Of a stretch of 64,000 nucleotides of DNA, positions 26,525 through 35,545 are shown one piece after another. A program made the position numbers and the translations under genes. Source of the stretch: an uncultured Bacteroidales bacterium (GTDB lineage Bacteria; Bacteroidota; Bacteroidia; Bacteroidales; P3); contig CALUHJ010000005.1 of assembly GCA_944320415.1 (NCBI GenBank), positions 103,779-167,778 on the forward strand, read 5' to 3'. The notes under the pieces were generated by a model that made no database searches, was not told where the DNA came from, and was given only the letters and a program-made list of their open reading frames with translations. Positions within the stretch are counted from its first letter, which is position 1. Every line of letters starts with the position of its first letter.

Positions 26525-27898
26525 ATGGCGATAACATATTTTTATCATGCTTTGAAGATAGATCGGAAAAGATGTATAGGCTGTTCGCATTGTATGAAGA
26601 ATTGTCCTACCGAGGCCATAAGGGTAAGGGACGGTGTTGCTACCATATATGAAAACAGATGTATAGATTGTGGGGAATGCTATAAGGTTTGTCCGTCCGG
26701 TGCCATATATGTTGCTCAGGATGATTTTGAACGTATATATGATTTCAAGAGAAGGGTTATTCTGGTGCCGTCCGTTTTTTTGGGGCAGTTTGCCGAGGAT
26801 GTCAAGGCATCATTGGTTTATACCATATTGTTGAAGATAGGTTTTACCGATATTTTTGAGGTAGAGGCAGCAGCGCCCGTTTATTCCAGTGCCAAGACTT
26901 TTTACGGAAACATACACAAGGCCAACAAGCCGTTGATATCCACTTTTTGCCCTGCGGTTGTTCGCCTTATACAGGTTAAGTTTCCATCGTTGGTTGACAA
27001 TCTTATTGCTATTAAGGCGCCGGTTGACTTTACTGCCATGTATGCAAGAAAGAGTCTGATGGACAGCGGAGTGAAAGAGGAAGACATAGGCATATTCTAT
27101 ATTACCCCTTGTGCGGCTAAGATAGCCGCTGTCAAAACTCCTGTAGGTGAAAACAAGTCATTGGTCAACGGTGTGATAAATATGGATTTTCTTTTTAACA
27201 AGGTATCCAAAGAATTAAAGCAGAGAGACAAATCTATGCCTGTAAGGGTTGCTGCCAACGATGTTACTTCGGACGGCCTTATGCTTTCGTTGACAAATGG
27301 TGAGAAAAGGATGGCTTTATGCAAGAAATCATATGCAATAGATGAAATAAGAAATGTCTCCGAATTTCTTGAGAAGGTGGAAAATGATGAAATAGAGGGT
27401 GTGGATTTTTTGGAACTCAGAGCCTGTGACCAAGGTTGTCCGGGAGGAATCCTGACATGCGGCAACAGATTCATAATAAGGGAAAGAATAATGCAGAGGG
27501 CTCGTAAGCTCTCCGAAAGGGAACGCAATGGGGAGGTTGAAAAACAAAAGGAAATCTCAAAAGAAAAGGACTTTTTGCTCGAAAGGATGAATGTGGGCAG
27601 GATTTTACCAAGGTCGATGATGGTTCTGGATGAGAATATTTCGGTTGCATTGCAGAAGTTGGGGAAGATAAGGGAGATAGAGTCCCGTCTGCCTCAGACG
27701 GATTGTTGTGTCTGTGGAGCGCCTACATGTCATGCTTTGGCCGAAGATATTGCGATGGATAAGGCTCAGCTGTCCGACTGCGTGTTTATACAGAGAAATC
27801 TGGAAGCACGAAAATCCATGACAACGGAAAATGCGATAGAGGCAATGCAGAAGATATGGGGAAAAGATAAATTGAAGGACTATATTTACAAAAAATAG
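26525..27898 (+). CDS. [FeFe]-hydrogenase-like iron-sulfur protein, probably sensory/regulatory
   Basis: 457 residues. Two N-terminal [4Fe-4S] clusters (CIGCSHCMKNCP 17-28; CIDCGECYKVCP 46-57), an H-cluster domain and a C-terminal four-cysteine FeS domain (C394, C397, C402, C419). The four H-cluster ligands are kept: C142 (STFCPAV), C196 (TPCAAK), C301 and C305 (ACDQGCPGG). The first cysteine of TSCCP, needed for proton transfer in catalytic enzymes, is F141, and the GGGQP segment is missing. This fits the sensory HydS-like groups. With the DRTGG and GHKL proteins it could report H2 or redox state to the cell. The bona fide hydrogenase operon is 3 kb away. Confidence 0.88.
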   Translation: MAITYFYHALKIDRKRCIGCSHCMKNCPTEAIRVRDGVATIYENRCIDCGECYKVCPSGAIYVAQDDFERIYDFKRRVILVPSVFLGQFAEDVKASLVYTILLKIGFTDIFEVEAAAPVYSSAKTFYGNIHKANKPLISTFCPAVVRLIQVKFPSLVDNLIAIKAPVDFTAMYARKSLMDSGVKEEDIGIFYITPCAAKIAAVKTPVGENKSLVNGVINMDFLFNKVSKELKQRDKSMPVRVAANDVTSDGLMLSLTNGEKRMALCKKSYAIDEIRNVSEFLEKVENDEIEGVDFLELRACDQGCPGGILTCGNRFIIRERIMQRARKLSERERNGEVEKQKEISKEKDFLLERMNVGRILPRSMMVLDENISVALQKLGKIREIESRLPQTDCCVCGAPTCHALAEDIAMDKAQLSDCVFIQRNLEARKSMTTENAIEAMQKIWGKDKLKDYIYKK

Positions 27899-27906
27899 AC
27901 ATACGG

Positions 27907-29307
27907 ATGAAAAAACTGTTTTTGATATTGGCGATATTGTTCGCCACGGATTTTGTTTTCGCTCAAAATGTAAGTATAGAAGGAAGCGGCAGTGGCATCT
28001 CTGGAAAGAAGATAAGACTTTCCTTTGTTGAAGACGGCATTTCGCTTTTGGAGAAACATTTGCAGGATTACACCGTCGCCAAAGACGACAGTACGTTTTC
28101 CTTTGCCTTCACTTTGGATGGTGTAAGCAGGATCAGGATGAGGATAGACTCTTACGAATACAGTTTTTTGGCAAAACCTGGCATGGTTTACAAAATGCAT
28201 ATAGGCGATTTCAATTATGATCTTTATGATTCGGTCAATACATTGGTTTACAGGTATATTCTGCCGGTTACCATAGAAAATCTGCCAAAAGAGGACATAA
28301 ACAACAGGATTGCCGATTTTGATATGGCCGTCTCGGATTATATACTGAATCACAGAAAGGAACTTTTCGTTTTCAGAGACAGGAAAGTTGTGGATACTCT
28401 TTATGCTTTGGTTCAGCGATTTGAGCAGGGCGAGGACACCAACAGCTATTTCTACGATTATATACGTTACGAGTTGGGTTCTATAGAATATGCCCTCAAA
28501 CTGAAAGGAAGAAACAAATTGAGGAATGAGTTGTTCAACAACCGTCCGATAAAGTATTACAACATAGGATACATGGACTGTTTCAACAATCTGTTCGGAC
28601 ATTATTTCTCAAAGGGAAATGATTACATCAGTCGGAGGGATCTGGAATTTTGGCTCACGACCAACAACTATGTGGGGCTGTCCGACGCACTCGGAAAGGA
28701 CAGCGTGTTGAGAAATGAGGTATTCCGTGAACTGGTATTCATAAAAGGTATGAGGGATGCTTATTCCGATGGAGACTATAACGGGACGGATGTAATAAGA
28801 ATGCTTGAAAGGTTTGCCGGACAGACCAAGTTCGAGAACCACAGGCTCATTGCGGAGAATGTTATCGAGCAACTGATAAGCACCTCTTCCTCAGGACGTG
28901 AATTCATGGACTTCAAGCTTAGGGACGTTTCGGACGACACCGTTTCCTTGAGCCGGTATCTTGAAAAACCGCTTGTCTTGAATTTCGTGAAATTGAGCGA
29001 CATAAGCTCCAAAAGGGAACTGGAGGTAATCAATTTCCTTTACGACAGCATCAGAAACAATTGTGAGATACTTACCATAAGCTGCGACAGAAATCTTGAC
29101 GCAATGTACAATTTTCTGAAAAACACCAAAGTCGGCAGCAAGTACAAATGGAAATTCGTTCATTTCGATTCAAACTATGAACTGTTGGAATACTACAAGG
29201 TTGTGGCCTTTCCAACATTCATACTCTTGTCCCCGGAGGGAAGAACCGAGATAAATCCAATGTCCAATCCTAGTGAGGGAGGATTGAGCCGTTTTATTTC
29301 AAGATAA
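27907..29307 (+). CDS. Secreted protein with C-terminal thioredoxin-like fold lacking CXXC
   Basis: 466 residues: a signal peptide (MKKLFLILAILFATDFVFA, then Q), a roughly 320-residue N-terminal region similar in layout to Bacteroidetes DUF4369/TlpA-type proteins, and a redoxin-like C-terminal domain (FKLRDVSDDTVSLSRYLEKP, LVLNFVKLSDISSKRELEVI, then VVAFPTFILLSPEG with the cis-proline). At the active-site position, where redoxins have WCPPC, it reads LSDISSK, so disulfide chemistry is not expected. It starts 8 nt after the hydrogenase-like gene. Its role is unknown; binding or chaperoning is inference. Confidence 0.85.
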   Translation: MKKLFLILAILFATDFVFAQNVSIEGSGSGISGKKIRLSFVEDGISLLEKHLQDYTVAKDDSTFSFAFTLDGVSRIRMRIDSYEYSFLAKPGMVYKMHIGDFNYDLYDSVNTLVYRYILPVTIENLPKEDINNRIADFDMAVSDYILNHRKELFVFRDRKVVDTLYALVQRFEQGEDTNSYFYDYIRYELGSIEYALKLKGRNKLRNELFNNRPIKYYNIGYMDCFNNLFGHYFSKGNDYISRRDLEFWLTTNNYVGLSDALGKDSVLRNEVFRELVFIKGMRDAYSDGDYNGTDVIRMLERFAGQTKFENHRLIAENVIEQLISTSSSGREFMDFKLRDVSDDTVSLSRYLEKPLVLNFVKLSDISSKRELEVINFLYDSIRNNCEILTISCDRNLDAMYNFLKNTKVGSKYKWKFVHFDSNYELLEYYKVVAFPTFILLSPEGRTEINPMSNPSEGGLSRFISR

Positions 29308-29314
29308 ATGACGG

Positions 29315-30787
29315 ATGAGAAACCGTAGACTCCCGTACGAGAGAATACATGCGGCTTTTTTCCTTGCCGCAACGGGCATCTTTTTGCTTCTTGTCAGTCC
29401 CGGACTGCTTACCGAGGGCATGTTCCTGGACGGATTGTGGTATTCGTCAATAGCCGACAACCTCTCTTCGGATTTGTCCAGACTTTGGCATCTGTCCTAC
29501 ACCAATACGATAAATACGGAGTTCTATTCGCATCCTCCGCTTGCCATATGGCTCGAATCCCTTTGGTTCGCGGTTTTGGGTGAAGCCTTCTGGGTTGAAA
29601 AGCTATGTTCTTTCTTTTCCATTGTCCTTGCCGCATCGGTTCTTGTCCTGATTTGGAAACAGCTCGGATTTGAAATGAAATATTCCTTTTTGCCATTGTT
29701 TTTCCTTGTGCTTGTTCCCGATATTTCGTGGGCGGCAACCAACAACATGCTGGAAAACACCATGATGATATTCGTGCTTCTTACCGTTCTGTTCATGCTG
29801 AAATCCTATGATGGAAAAAGAAAATGGCTCTTTGTCCTTTTGTCTTCCCTCACTCTTTTCCTGTCTTTTATGACCAAAGGCTTTACCGGCCTTTATACCC
29901 TGGCTTTTCCTTTTTGCATGTGGTTGGTACGAAGGGAGGAGACATTCATGAAAATGTTTTGTGACACCCTTTGGATTCTGCTTCTTTTCATGCTTTGGTT
30001 CACTCTTATGGTTACGCTTTCCGATTCCGCACAGACATATTTCCGAAACTATTTTACGCTTGTTCTCAACGGTGTTGAGGTTCGTACGGTTTCCTCACGT
30101 TTCACCATAATTTACAAGTTCGTCTCGCAGCTTCTTCCTTCCGTTTGCATTCTGATTATGTTCGTTCTTTATGGAATCAAATTGCGTAAAAACGGATTCA
30201 GAAAAGAAAAAAATCTTTTCAGAAAAGAAAAAAATGGAATCAAGATTCATAAATCTCTGGATTTGAGTGTGGTTTTCATGCTTTTGGCTTTGTGTGGCGT
30301 TGTTCCCGTAATGCTTAGTCTGAAACAAAGAGGTTTTTATGTCCTTACGGTGTATCCGTTCTGTGCAATTGCATTTTCCGTTTTGGTTTTATCGAACGTA
30401 AAAAAAATGTTTGAAATTTGGAGCGACAGAACTAAAAATATTATTTTTGCTCTTTCATTGTTTTTGTTTGTTTCGGGCATTGCGGCCAATGTGTTCAATT
30501 TTGGCAGGATAGGAAGGGACGAAACGAAAATAGAGGACATGAAAGTGATATTGCGTAAGGTCGGAAGAGGCGATGTGGTTTCCGTTCCCTTATCGATGCG
30601 CAGGGAGTACAGTCTGTACGGTTATTATTACAGATACGGCAAGGTAAGCCTGACACATCTGGAAATGGGGCATGAATGGCTTTTGTTGGATGACGGGAAT
30701 GATTTTGAGGCCATGCGTCTTGACACTTTGTACGTTCCGGAGGATTTGCCGACGAAACGATACAGGCTTTACAGGTTGAAACGATGA
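29315..30787 (+). CDS. Membrane glycosyltransferase, GT39/GT83 (ArnT/PMT-like)
   Basis: 490 residues, about ten to twelve membrane segments. The first periplasmic loop has the expected acidic residue pattern (LTEGMFLDGLWYSSIADNLS) and the second has FYSHPPLAIWLESLWF, characteristic of polyprenyl-phosphate-sugar-dependent ArnT/PMT enzymes. It probably moves a sugar from undecaprenyl-phosphate to a lipid or protein on the outer face of the inner membrane. The next gene makes such a donor. Residues about 291-312 (RKNGFRKEKNLFRKEKNG) are encoded by an in-frame copy of the dispersed repeat, placed in a cytoplasmic loop. It starts 7 nt after the thioredoxin-like gene. Confidence 0.88.
   Translation: MRNRRLPYERIHAAFFLAATGIFLLLVSPGLLTEGMFLDGLWYSSIADNLSSDLSRLWHLSYTNTINTEFYSHPPLAIWLESLWFAVLGEAFWVEKLCSFFSIVLAASVLVLIWKQLGFEMKYSFLPLFFLVLVPDISWAATNNMLENTMMIFVLLTVLFMLKSYDGKRKWLFVLLSSLTLFLSFMTKGFTGLYTLAFPFCMWLVRREETFMKMFCDTLWILLLFMLWFTLMVTLSDSAQTYFRNYFTLVLNGVEVRTVSSRFTIIYKFVSQLLPSVCILIMFVLYGIKLRKNGFRKEKNLFRKEKNGIKIHKSLDLSVVFMLLALCGVVPVMLSLKQRGFYVLTVYPFCAIAFSVLVLSNVKKMFEIWSDRTKNIIFALSLFLFVSGIAANVFNFGRIGRDETKIEDMKVILRKVGRGDVVSVPLSMRREYSLYGYYYRYGKVSLTHLEMGHEWLLLDDGNDFEAMRLDTLYVPEDLPTKRYRLYRLKR
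30191..30247 (+). repeat. Modular repeat element D, in frame inside a coding sequence
   Basis: Two direct copies of the 21-bp module 1 (starting at 30197 and 30218; TTCAGAAAAGAAAAAAA each) plus a GGAATCAAGATTC tail. The 21-bp period is exactly seven codons, giving FRKEKNL and FRKEKNG. It lies in the cytoplasmic loop of the GT39-like protein. The same unit is intergenic elsewhere in the window. Confidence 0.85.
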
Positions 30788-30815
30788 TTTTTTTTTGATA
30801 AAATACAGCGGACAG

Positions 30816-31544
30816 ATGGAACAGTCGGACAGTTTGGTGATAATCCCGACCTACAACGAAAGGGAGAACGTAGAAAAGATAATACGGTATGTTTTTTCTT
30901 TGGACAAAAGATTTGACATATTGATTGTCGAGGACAATTCGCCCGATGGCACGGCGGATATAGTCAAGGGGCTTATTGAGGAGTTCCCTTCGAGGCTGTT
31001 CATTGAGGAAAGAGTCGGCAAGTTGGGGCTTGGCACCGCTTACATACACGGATTCAAGTGGGCCTTGCAGAGAGGGTATGATTATATTTTTGAGATGGAT
31101 GCGGACTTTTCCCATCCGCCGGGAGATTTGGTCAATCTGTATCAGGCATGCAGGCAGGGGGCGGACATGGCTGTCGGTTCCCGTTATGTGGACGGAAAGA
31201 TTTCGGTGGTTAACTGGCCGATAGGCAGGGTTCTAATGTCGTATTTCGCCTCCGTTTACGTACGTTTTGTGACAGGAATGCGTATAGGTGATGCCACGGC
31301 GGGCTTTGCATGTTATACAAGAACCCTTTTGGAGAGAATAAAGCTTGACAAGATAAGGTTTGTTGGCTATGCCTTTCAGATAGAAATGAAGTACACCGCC
31401 TACAGACTGGGATTCAAGATAAAGGAGGTGCCTATTGTCTTTACCGACAGGGTGCTTGGTCAGAGCAAGATGAGCATGAGGATATTCAAGGAAGCCTTTT
31501 TTGGGGTTTTTGCCCTGCGTTTTAGAAATTGGAACAATTATTAA
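30816..31544 (+). CDS. Polyprenol-phosphate sugar synthase (dolichol-phosphate mannosyltransferase family, GT2)
   Basis: 242 residues from the ATG at 30816; a TTG 21 nt upstream is less likely. GT-A fold: SLVIIPTYNERENVEKII, IVEDNSPDGTADIV, the metal site EMDADFSHPP and MAVGSRYVDG. No C-terminal membrane domain, so it is the soluble Dpm1/Ppm1 type, transferring mannose or another hexose from a nucleotide sugar to undecaprenyl phosphate. It follows the GT39-like gene by 28 nt, a logical donor-synthase and transferase pair. Confidence 0.93.
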   Translation: MEQSDSLVIIPTYNERENVEKIIRYVFSLDKRFDILIVEDNSPDGTADIVKGLIEEFPSRLFIEERVGKLGLGTAYIHGFKWALQRGYDYIFEMDADFSHPPGDLVNLYQACRQGADMAVGSRYVDGKISVVNWPIGRVLMSYFASVYVRFVTGMRIGDATAGFACYTRTLLERIKLDKIRFVGYAFQIEMKYTAYRLGFKIKEVPIVFTDRVLGQSKMSMRIFKEAFFGVFALRFRNWNNY

Positions 31545-31564
31545 TGAAGAAATAAAGACAGTAT

Positions 31565-33700
31565 ATGAAAAGAACATTCAGATTTGTATTTTTGTTTGTT
31601 GCACTGGCATTGTCCATAGGTGCATTTGCCCAAAAGGGATTTATAGACATAAAACGGTTACAGGACAGGGAGTTTTATCCTGTGTCAATTTACAATCTAG
31701 GTTTTGTGGGAGATAGCGACAGGTATTTCTACACCAAGACTGGAATGGAGCTGGTTATCGGTGACAAGAAGGGTGAGAAGGAGGTGTTGAACCTCAAGGA
31801 AGGGGAACTGAAGAATACATTGAGCAGTTTCTTTTCCATAAGATTTGTATCGGACAAGGAGTTTGCCTATCTTTCCAAGGACGGCATTTATTATTATGAC
31901 ATGGACAATCGTACTGTTAGGAAGGTTTGCGACATTCCTGAGGGAGCGGAGCATCTCGAGGTTGACTATGAGCATGCCGCTGCAGCCTACACCATAGACG
32001 GCAACGTATGGTACTCCAAGGGAAACAGTGCACCGGTACAGCTTACAAGAGACGGAGGTAACGGCATAACCTACGGTGTGGCCGTTCACAGAAACGAGTT
32101 TGGAATAGACCGTGGATTTTTCCTTTCGGACGATGCCACCAAGCTGGCTTATTACAGAATGGACGAATCGATGGTAAGGCAATACCCTCTTGTGAATACC
32201 GAGGCAAGGGAGGCTGAAGCTGCACCGATATACTATCCTATGGCTGGCATGACTTCGCATCAGGTAAAGGTAATGGTGTATGATGCGGTCAGCGGCACTA
32301 CCACCGAACTGCAGACGAGGGAAAACGAGTCCATTGAGGAGAAGGAGGCTTATCTTACCAATATCACATGGAATCCAGAATCGACTCTTATATATATTCA
32401 AAAGCTTAACCGCAAGCAGAACCACATGAAGATGAATGCTTATGATGTCCGAAGCGGACGACTTGTAAAGACTCTTTTTGAGGAAAAGGCTGAGAAATAT
32501 GTGGAACCGGAGTCTCCGATTTATTTTTTGCCTGAGCAGTCAGACAAATTCATTTACTTGAGCGAGAGGGACGGATTCAATCATGCCTACCTGTATTCTG
32601 TCGATGGACAGCTGATAAGACAGCTTACAAACGGTGAGTGGATGATAACTTCCATAGAGGGATTCAATGCCAGAGGGGACGAGTTCTACTTTTTCGCAAC
32701 CAAGGATTCTCCGTTGGAAAGCAATATGTATTCCTGCCGCATGAAGGACGGAAAGATACGCCGATGCACTTCTGCCAAGGGAACACACTACAATGTTGCA
32801 TTCAACAAGAAAGGTACGTTGTTTTTGGATGCCTATACTTCTATGGAGGAAGCTCGGAGAGTTGTTTTGCTTGACGGCAAGGCAAGGGAGATAAGGCAGT
32901 TGCATAGAGCCGAAGACCCTTGGCAGAAGTTGGACAAACCGCAGATAGACGTGTTTACCATCAAGGCAAAGGACGGTACGGATTTGTATGCGAGGATGAT
33001 AAAGCCTGTTGGTTTTGACTCTAAGAAGAAATACCCTGTTTTGGTTTATGTTTACGGAGGTCCTCATGCCCAGCTTGTGACCGATACGTGGTTGGCAGGG
33101 GCAAACAATTTCTTCTTGTTCCTTGCGCAGCAGGGCTATATTGTTTGGACGGTTGACGGAAGGGGTTCTGCCAACAGGGGTTATGAATTCGAGAGTGCGA
33201 TATGGAGGAATTGCGGAAGCATAGAGGTGAGTGATCAGATGGACGGGGTGAATTATTTGAAGAGTCTGCCTTATGTTGATTCCGAAAGGATAGGTGTGGA
33301 CGGTTGGAGCTATGGAGGATTCATGACAATATCGTTGAAGCTGAAGAATCCGGGCGTATTCAAGACCGCTACCGCAGGCGGTCCGGTCATAGACTGGAAG
33401 TGGTATGAGGTAATGTACGGAGAGAGATACATGTCTTCGCCAAAGGACAATCCGGAGGGTTATGAGAAATCCTCTCTGTTGAATTATGTGGACAATCTTG
33501 AGGGAAAACTGTTGATAATTCACGGAGCACAGGACAATACGGTCGTAATGCAGCATTCTTTAGAATTTATAAAACGCTGTATAAAGAAAGGAAAACAGGT
33601 GGATTACTTCATATATCCCGATCATGAGCACAACGTGATAGGAAAGGACAGAATACATTTGTATGAAAAAATATATGAATATCACAAGGCGAACTTGTAG
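31565..33700 (+). CDS. Dipeptidyl peptidase IV (second copy, S9B)
   Basis: 711 residues with a signal peptide (VFLFVALALSIGAFAQ). DPP-IV propeller (LAYYRMDESMVRQYPLVNTE; the glutamate motif differs from the first copy: VHRNEFGIDRGFF) and a hydrolase domain with the serine in GVDGWSYGGFMT, aspartate in HGAQDNTVV and histidine in PDHEHNVIG. The propeller double-glutamate region carries only one glutamate, so substrate preference may differ from the 13.1-15.3 kb copy. It lies between the sugar-phosphate synthase (20 nt) and ribE (29 nt). Confidence 0.93.
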   Translation: MKRTFRFVFLFVALALSIGAFAQKGFIDIKRLQDREFYPVSIYNLGFVGDSDRYFYTKTGMELVIGDKKGEKEVLNLKEGELKNTLSSFFSIRFVSDKEFAYLSKDGIYYYDMDNRTVRKVCDIPEGAEHLEVDYEHAAAAYTIDGNVWYSKGNSAPVQLTRDGGNGITYGVAVHRNEFGIDRGFFLSDDATKLAYYRMDESMVRQYPLVNTEAREAEAAPIYYPMAGMTSHQVKVMVYDAVSGTTTELQTRENESIEEKEAYLTNITWNPESTLIYIQKLNRKQNHMKMNAYDVRSGRLVKTLFEEKAEKYVEPESPIYFLPEQSDKFIYLSERDGFNHAYLYSVDGQLIRQLTNGEWMITSIEGFNARGDEFYFFATKDSPLESNMYSCRMKDGKIRRCTSAKGTHYNVAFNKKGTLFLDAYTSMEEARRVVLLDGKAREIRQLHRAEDPWQKLDKPQIDVFTIKAKDGTDLYARMIKPVGFDSKKKYPVLVYVYGGPHAQLVTDTWLAGANNFFLFLAQQGYIVWTVDGRGSANRGYEFESAIWRNCGSIEVSDQMDGVNYLKSLPYVDSERIGVDGWSYGGFMTISLKLKNPGVFKTATAGGPVIDWKWYEVMYGERYMSSPKDNPEGYEKSSLLNYVDNLEGKLLIIHGAQDNTVVMQHSLEFIKRCIKKGKQVDYFIYPDHEHNVIGKDRIHLYEKIYEYHKANL

Positions 33701-33729
33701 GAATAAGTGAAACGATTAAAATATAGAAT

Positions 33730-34332
33730 ATGTTTACAGGCATAATAGAGCAAATATCCGTAGTTGAGAATATAGAGCAGGAAGGAACGAATTATCATTT
33801 CACTCTTTGCAGTCCGATAGCCAACGAATTGAAGATAGACCAGTCGTTGGCTCATGACGGATGCTGTTTGACGGTTGTCGCTTTGGACAGGGAGAAAAAC
33901 AGATATACTGTGACTGCGATGAAGGAAACGATGGACAAGACCAATCTTGGCACCTGGAAGGTGGGCACCGAGGTTAACATTGAGCGTTCCATGCGTATGG
34001 ATGGCAGGTTTGACGGACATATAGTTCAGGGTCATGTTGACCAAACGGCCGTATGCACAAAAATAATTGACGAGAACGGTTCATGGAGATACTTTTTCGA
34101 GTATTCGCATTCGGAGGACAACATAACCGTTCCCAAAGGTTCCATTTCCGTCAATGGTGTGAGCCTTACGGTTGTTGACAGTGCCAAGGGGATGTTTTCC
34201 GTCTCCATAATACCTTATACGTATGCTCATACCAATTTTCACAATTTCGTTGTCGGAACGGTTGTCAATATAGAGTTTGACGTATTTGGCAAGTATGTAC
34301 AGAGGTTGTTGGAACAGTATCAGGCCAAATAA
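33730..34332 (+). CDS. ribE: Riboflavin synthase alpha subunit
   Basis: Dismutates two 6,7-dimethyl-8-ribityllumazine molecules to riboflavin. 200 residues in two similar lumazine-binding barrels of about 95 residues: first MFTGIIEQISVVE with SLAHDGCCLTV, second GHIVQGHVDQTAV with GSISVNGVSLTVVD. Normal length. No FMN riboswitch precedes it. It is embedded in the long plus-strand run, 5 nt before hflX. Confidence 0.97.
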   Translation: MFTGIIEQISVVENIEQEGTNYHFTLCSPIANELKIDQSLAHDGCCLTVVALDREKNRYTVTAMKETMDKTNLGTWKVGTEVNIERSMRMDGRFDGHIVQGHVDQTAVCTKIIDENGSWRYFFEYSHSEDNITVPKGSISVNGVSLTVVDSAKGMFSVSIIPYTYAHTNFHNFVVGTVVNIEFDVFGKYVQRLLEQYQAK

Positions 34333-34337
34333 GGTAT

Positions 34338-35528
34338 ATGATAGATTATTCTGTTGAACCGGACAGGTGTGTGACGGTCGGAATTACTACACCTGAGGTG
34401 AGTGACGACAAGACAGAGGAATATCTTGACGAGTTGGCATTCCTTATAGACACTGCGGGGGGAAGGGTTGAAAAACGCTTTACCCAGAAACTTCAGTTCA
34501 AGGATCCGAGAACTTTTGTCGGTAGTGGCAAATTGGAACAGATAAGGGACTATATCAAAGAAAATGATATAGAATGGGTCGTTTTCGATGACGAACTTTC
34601 GCCTTCTCAGGCCCGTAATGTGGAAAAAATTCTGGAATGTCACGTGTTGGACCGTACGGGGTTGATATTGAATATATTTGCACAAAGAGCGAGGACGGCG
34701 CATTCAAGAACACAGGTTGCCTTGGCTCAATATCAATATCTGCTTCCGAGACTTACAAGGATGTGGACCCACTTGGACAGACAGAGGGGTGGAGCGGGTC
34801 TGACGATGAGAGGTGTGGGGGAAACACAGATAGAAACTGACAGAAGGATAATTCTTTCAAAGATATCCTTGCTTAAGGAGAAACTTGCGGACATAGACAA
34901 GCAGAAGACGGTTCAAAGAAAGAACCGGGAGTCATTGGTAAGAGTCGCGCTTGTGGGCTATACCAATGTAGGTAAGAGTACTCTGATGAATCTGCTTTCG
35001 AAAAGCGATGTATTTGCGGAGGACAAGCTTTTCGCCACTTTGGATACCACGGTCAGGAAAGTTGTGATAGAAAATCTTCCTTTTCTTTTGACTGATACGG
35101 TAGGTTTTATCCGCAAACTGCCTCACGGTCTGGTGGAAAGCTTCAAGTCAACTCTTGACGAGGTACGTGAATCCGATTTGCTGATACATGTTGTCGATAT
35201 ATCACATCCCAATTTTGAGGAACAGATGGAGGTTGTCAACAGAACTCTTTATGAAATAAAGGCTGAGGATAAGCCGGTAATAGTTCTGTTCAATAAAGTT
35301 GATGCATACACTTACGTTGAAAAAGAGGCCGATGACCTTACTCCAAAACTGAAAGAAAACCGTACGTTGGATGAATTGAAACATACTTATTTGGCCAAGA
35401 TGAACAACAGGGTCTGTTTCATATCAGCCAAAAACAAAATGAATATTGATGAACTCAAACGCCTGATATATGACAATGTGAAGACGATTCACGCAGTGAG
35501 ATATCCGTATAACAATTTTTTGTATTGA
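34338..35528 (+). CDS. hflX: Ribosome-associated GTPase HflX
   Basis: 396 residues. N-terminal HflX domain (FVGSGKLEQIRDYIKENDIE; VLDRTGLILNIFAQRARTAH; RGGAGLTMRGVGETQIETDR) followed by a GTPase domain: G1 GYTNVGKSTL, G3 DTVGFI, G4 NKVD and a late FISAKNK. HflX splits stalled or heat-damaged ribosomes. It sits in the same run as ribE and mscS; no heat-shock promoter was identified. Confidence 0.97.
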   Translation: MIDYSVEPDRCVTVGITTPEVSDDKTEEYLDELAFLIDTAGGRVEKRFTQKLQFKDPRTFVGSGKLEQIRDYIKENDIEWVVFDDELSPSQARNVEKILECHVLDRTGLILNIFAQRARTAHSRTQVALAQYQYLLPRLTRMWTHLDRQRGGAGLTMRGVGETQIETDRRIILSKISLLKEKLADIDKQKTVQRKNRESLVRVALVGYTNVGKSTLMNLLSKSDVFAEDKLFATLDTTVRKVVIENLPFLLTDTVGFIRKLPHGLVESFKSTLDEVRESDLLIHVVDISHPNFEEQMEVVNRTLYEIKAEDKPVIVLFNKVDAYTYVEKEADDLTPKLKENRTLDELKHTYLAKMNNRVCFISAKNKMNIDELKRLIYDNVKTIHAVRYPYNNFLY

Positions 35529-35545
35529 AATAAATTTCAGATGTT

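Noticed and set aside
33600..33730. FMN riboswitch ahead of ribE
   Set aside because: Only 29 nt separate ribE from the previous gene and the conserved RFN elements are absent.
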